From NCBI RefSeq assembly GCF_005144475.1, contig NZ_SWJZ01000156.1:1-35695 (forward strand): 35,695 nucleotides of DNA, in the 5' to 3' direction. Below, piece after piece: positions 35,091 through 35,695 of the stretch. A program made the translations under genes and the position numbers. The notes beneath the pieces are model-generated. The model had not been told where the DNA came from. It worked only from the letters and a program-made list of their open reading frames with translations, and did no database searches. Within the stretch, counting starts at the first letter, position 1. Each line of letters starts with the position of its first letter. This DNA is from Rhodobacter capsulatus. GTDB taxonomy: Bacteria > Pseudomonadota > Alphaproteobacteria > Rhodobacterales > Rhodobacteraceae.

Positions 35091-35695
35091 ATGACGACTC
35101 GGACTGCCCCCCTGCGCGCGGCGATCTACGCGCGCTATTCTTCGGATCTTCAGTCGGCGGCCTCGATCCCGGATCAAATCCGCCTTTGTCGGCGGCTCTG
35201 CGAGGAGCGCGGCTGGACCGTGGTTGAGATCTTCGCTGACGAGGCAATGAGCGGAGCGTCTCACCTGCGCCCGGATTTTCAACGCCTGCAGCAGGCGGCG
35301 ATGGCCGGGCAGTTCGATGTTCTGGTCGCCGAGGCGCTCGACCGGCTGTCGCGCGATCAAGAACACATCGCCGGGCTGCATAAGCGGATGCGCTATCTCG
35401 GAGTGGAGATATTCACCAAGGCGGAAGGCGCGATCAGCGAGATGCACATCGGGTTGGGCGGCACGATGTCTGCGCTCTTCCTGCGCAATTTGGCTGAGAA
35501 GACGCACCGCGGCCTCGAGGGGCGGGTCAAGGCCGGCAAGTCGGCTGGAGGTATCAGCTACGGGTATCGGCTTGACCGCCAGCCGCTGCCTGACGGGTCG
35601 TTCACGACCGGAGACCGGGTGATCGACGAGGCGGAGGCCGCGATCATTCGGCGGATTTTCACGGAATATGACCGGGGGCGCAGTGCGCGGGCGAT
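35091..35695 (+). CDS. Large serine recombinase, 5' part (runs off the window)
   Basis: After GGAGGTGAGC, ATG 35091 begins MTTRTAPLRAAIYARYSSDL. The R-Y-S-S holds the catalytic serine of the resolvase domain, followed by SIPDQIRLCRRLCEERGW, FADEAMSGASHLRPDFQRL, VLVAEALDRLSRDQEH, then the long helix and the start of the recombinase domain (GGISYGYRLDRQPLPDG). At least 201 codons are open to the end. Large serine recombinases integrate and excise phages and integrative elements, so this marks 29.9-35.7 kb as part of such an element. Confidence 0.95.
   Translation, partial: MTTRTAPLRAAIYARYSSDLQSAASIPDQIRLCRRLCEERGWTVVEIFADEAMSGASHLRPDFQRLQQAAMAGQFDVLVAEALDRLSRDQEHIAGLHKRMRYLGVEIFTKAEGAISEMHIGLGGTMSALFLRNLAEKTHRGLEGRVKAGKSAGGISYGYRLDRQPLPDGSFTTGDRVIDEAEAAIIRRIFTEYDRGRSARA

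Overview
The window is high-GC DNA with strong G/C preference at third codon positions. Its protein families (WYL regulators, S33 hydrolases, DCC and DUF429 proteins) suggest a Rhodobacterales-type alphaproteobacterium such as Rhodobacter or a relative. That assignment rests on sequence style, not on a search.

Left edge (1-1224): mobile-element debris. There is the C-terminus of an IS3-family transposase, an 18-bp tRNA 3'-end fragment with a terminator beside it (probably a relict attachment site in initiator tRNA), a VapBC toxin-antitoxin pair, and the truncated 5' end of what looks like a phage tail tape-measure gene. That fragment runs straight into a CRISPR array.

CRISPR-Cas (1225-14189): a complete type I-E system on the minus strand. 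The order is a small WYL-domain gene, cas3, cse1, cse2, cas7e, cas5e, cas6e, cas1, cas2, then the leader and an array of 48 repeats and 47 spacers. Every cas gene from cse1 to cas2 overlaps the next by a few bases. The leader lies beside cas2. Cas1-Cas2 add spacers there, Cas6e cuts the transcript, Cse1/Cse2/Cas7/Cas5/Cas6e form Cascade and Cas3 degrades the target. A second, divergent HTH-WYL regulator is broken by a one-base frameshift in a C run.

Middle (14190-22137): a decaying region. It holds an unrecognised 362-aa protein, a DUF429 protein, a LysR C-terminal stump, a DCC-family protein, an SH3 lipoprotein and a bleomycin-resistance-type VOC protein. It also holds at least three broken genes: a frameshifted hypothetical, an adenylate-cyclase-like TPR regulator with a frameshift and an in-frame stop, and an EAL-domain remnant.

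22138-29526: two paralogous S33 alpha/beta hydrolases flank a CPBP intramembrane protease and a secreted protein. A truncated AraC regulator and three small exported proteins follow.

Right edge (29877-35695): an integrative element with looser codon use. It carries a ribbon-helix-helix protein, an unknown 172-aa protein, a multi-zinc-ribbon GIY-YIG protein interrupted by an in-frame TAG, a soluble FtsH-like AAA+/M41 protease with a small partner overlapping its end, a striking homopyrimidine tract, a long dyad, a small ORF and the start of a large serine recombinase that runs off the window. This GIY-YIG/AAA-protease module is the best candidate for an undescribed system.
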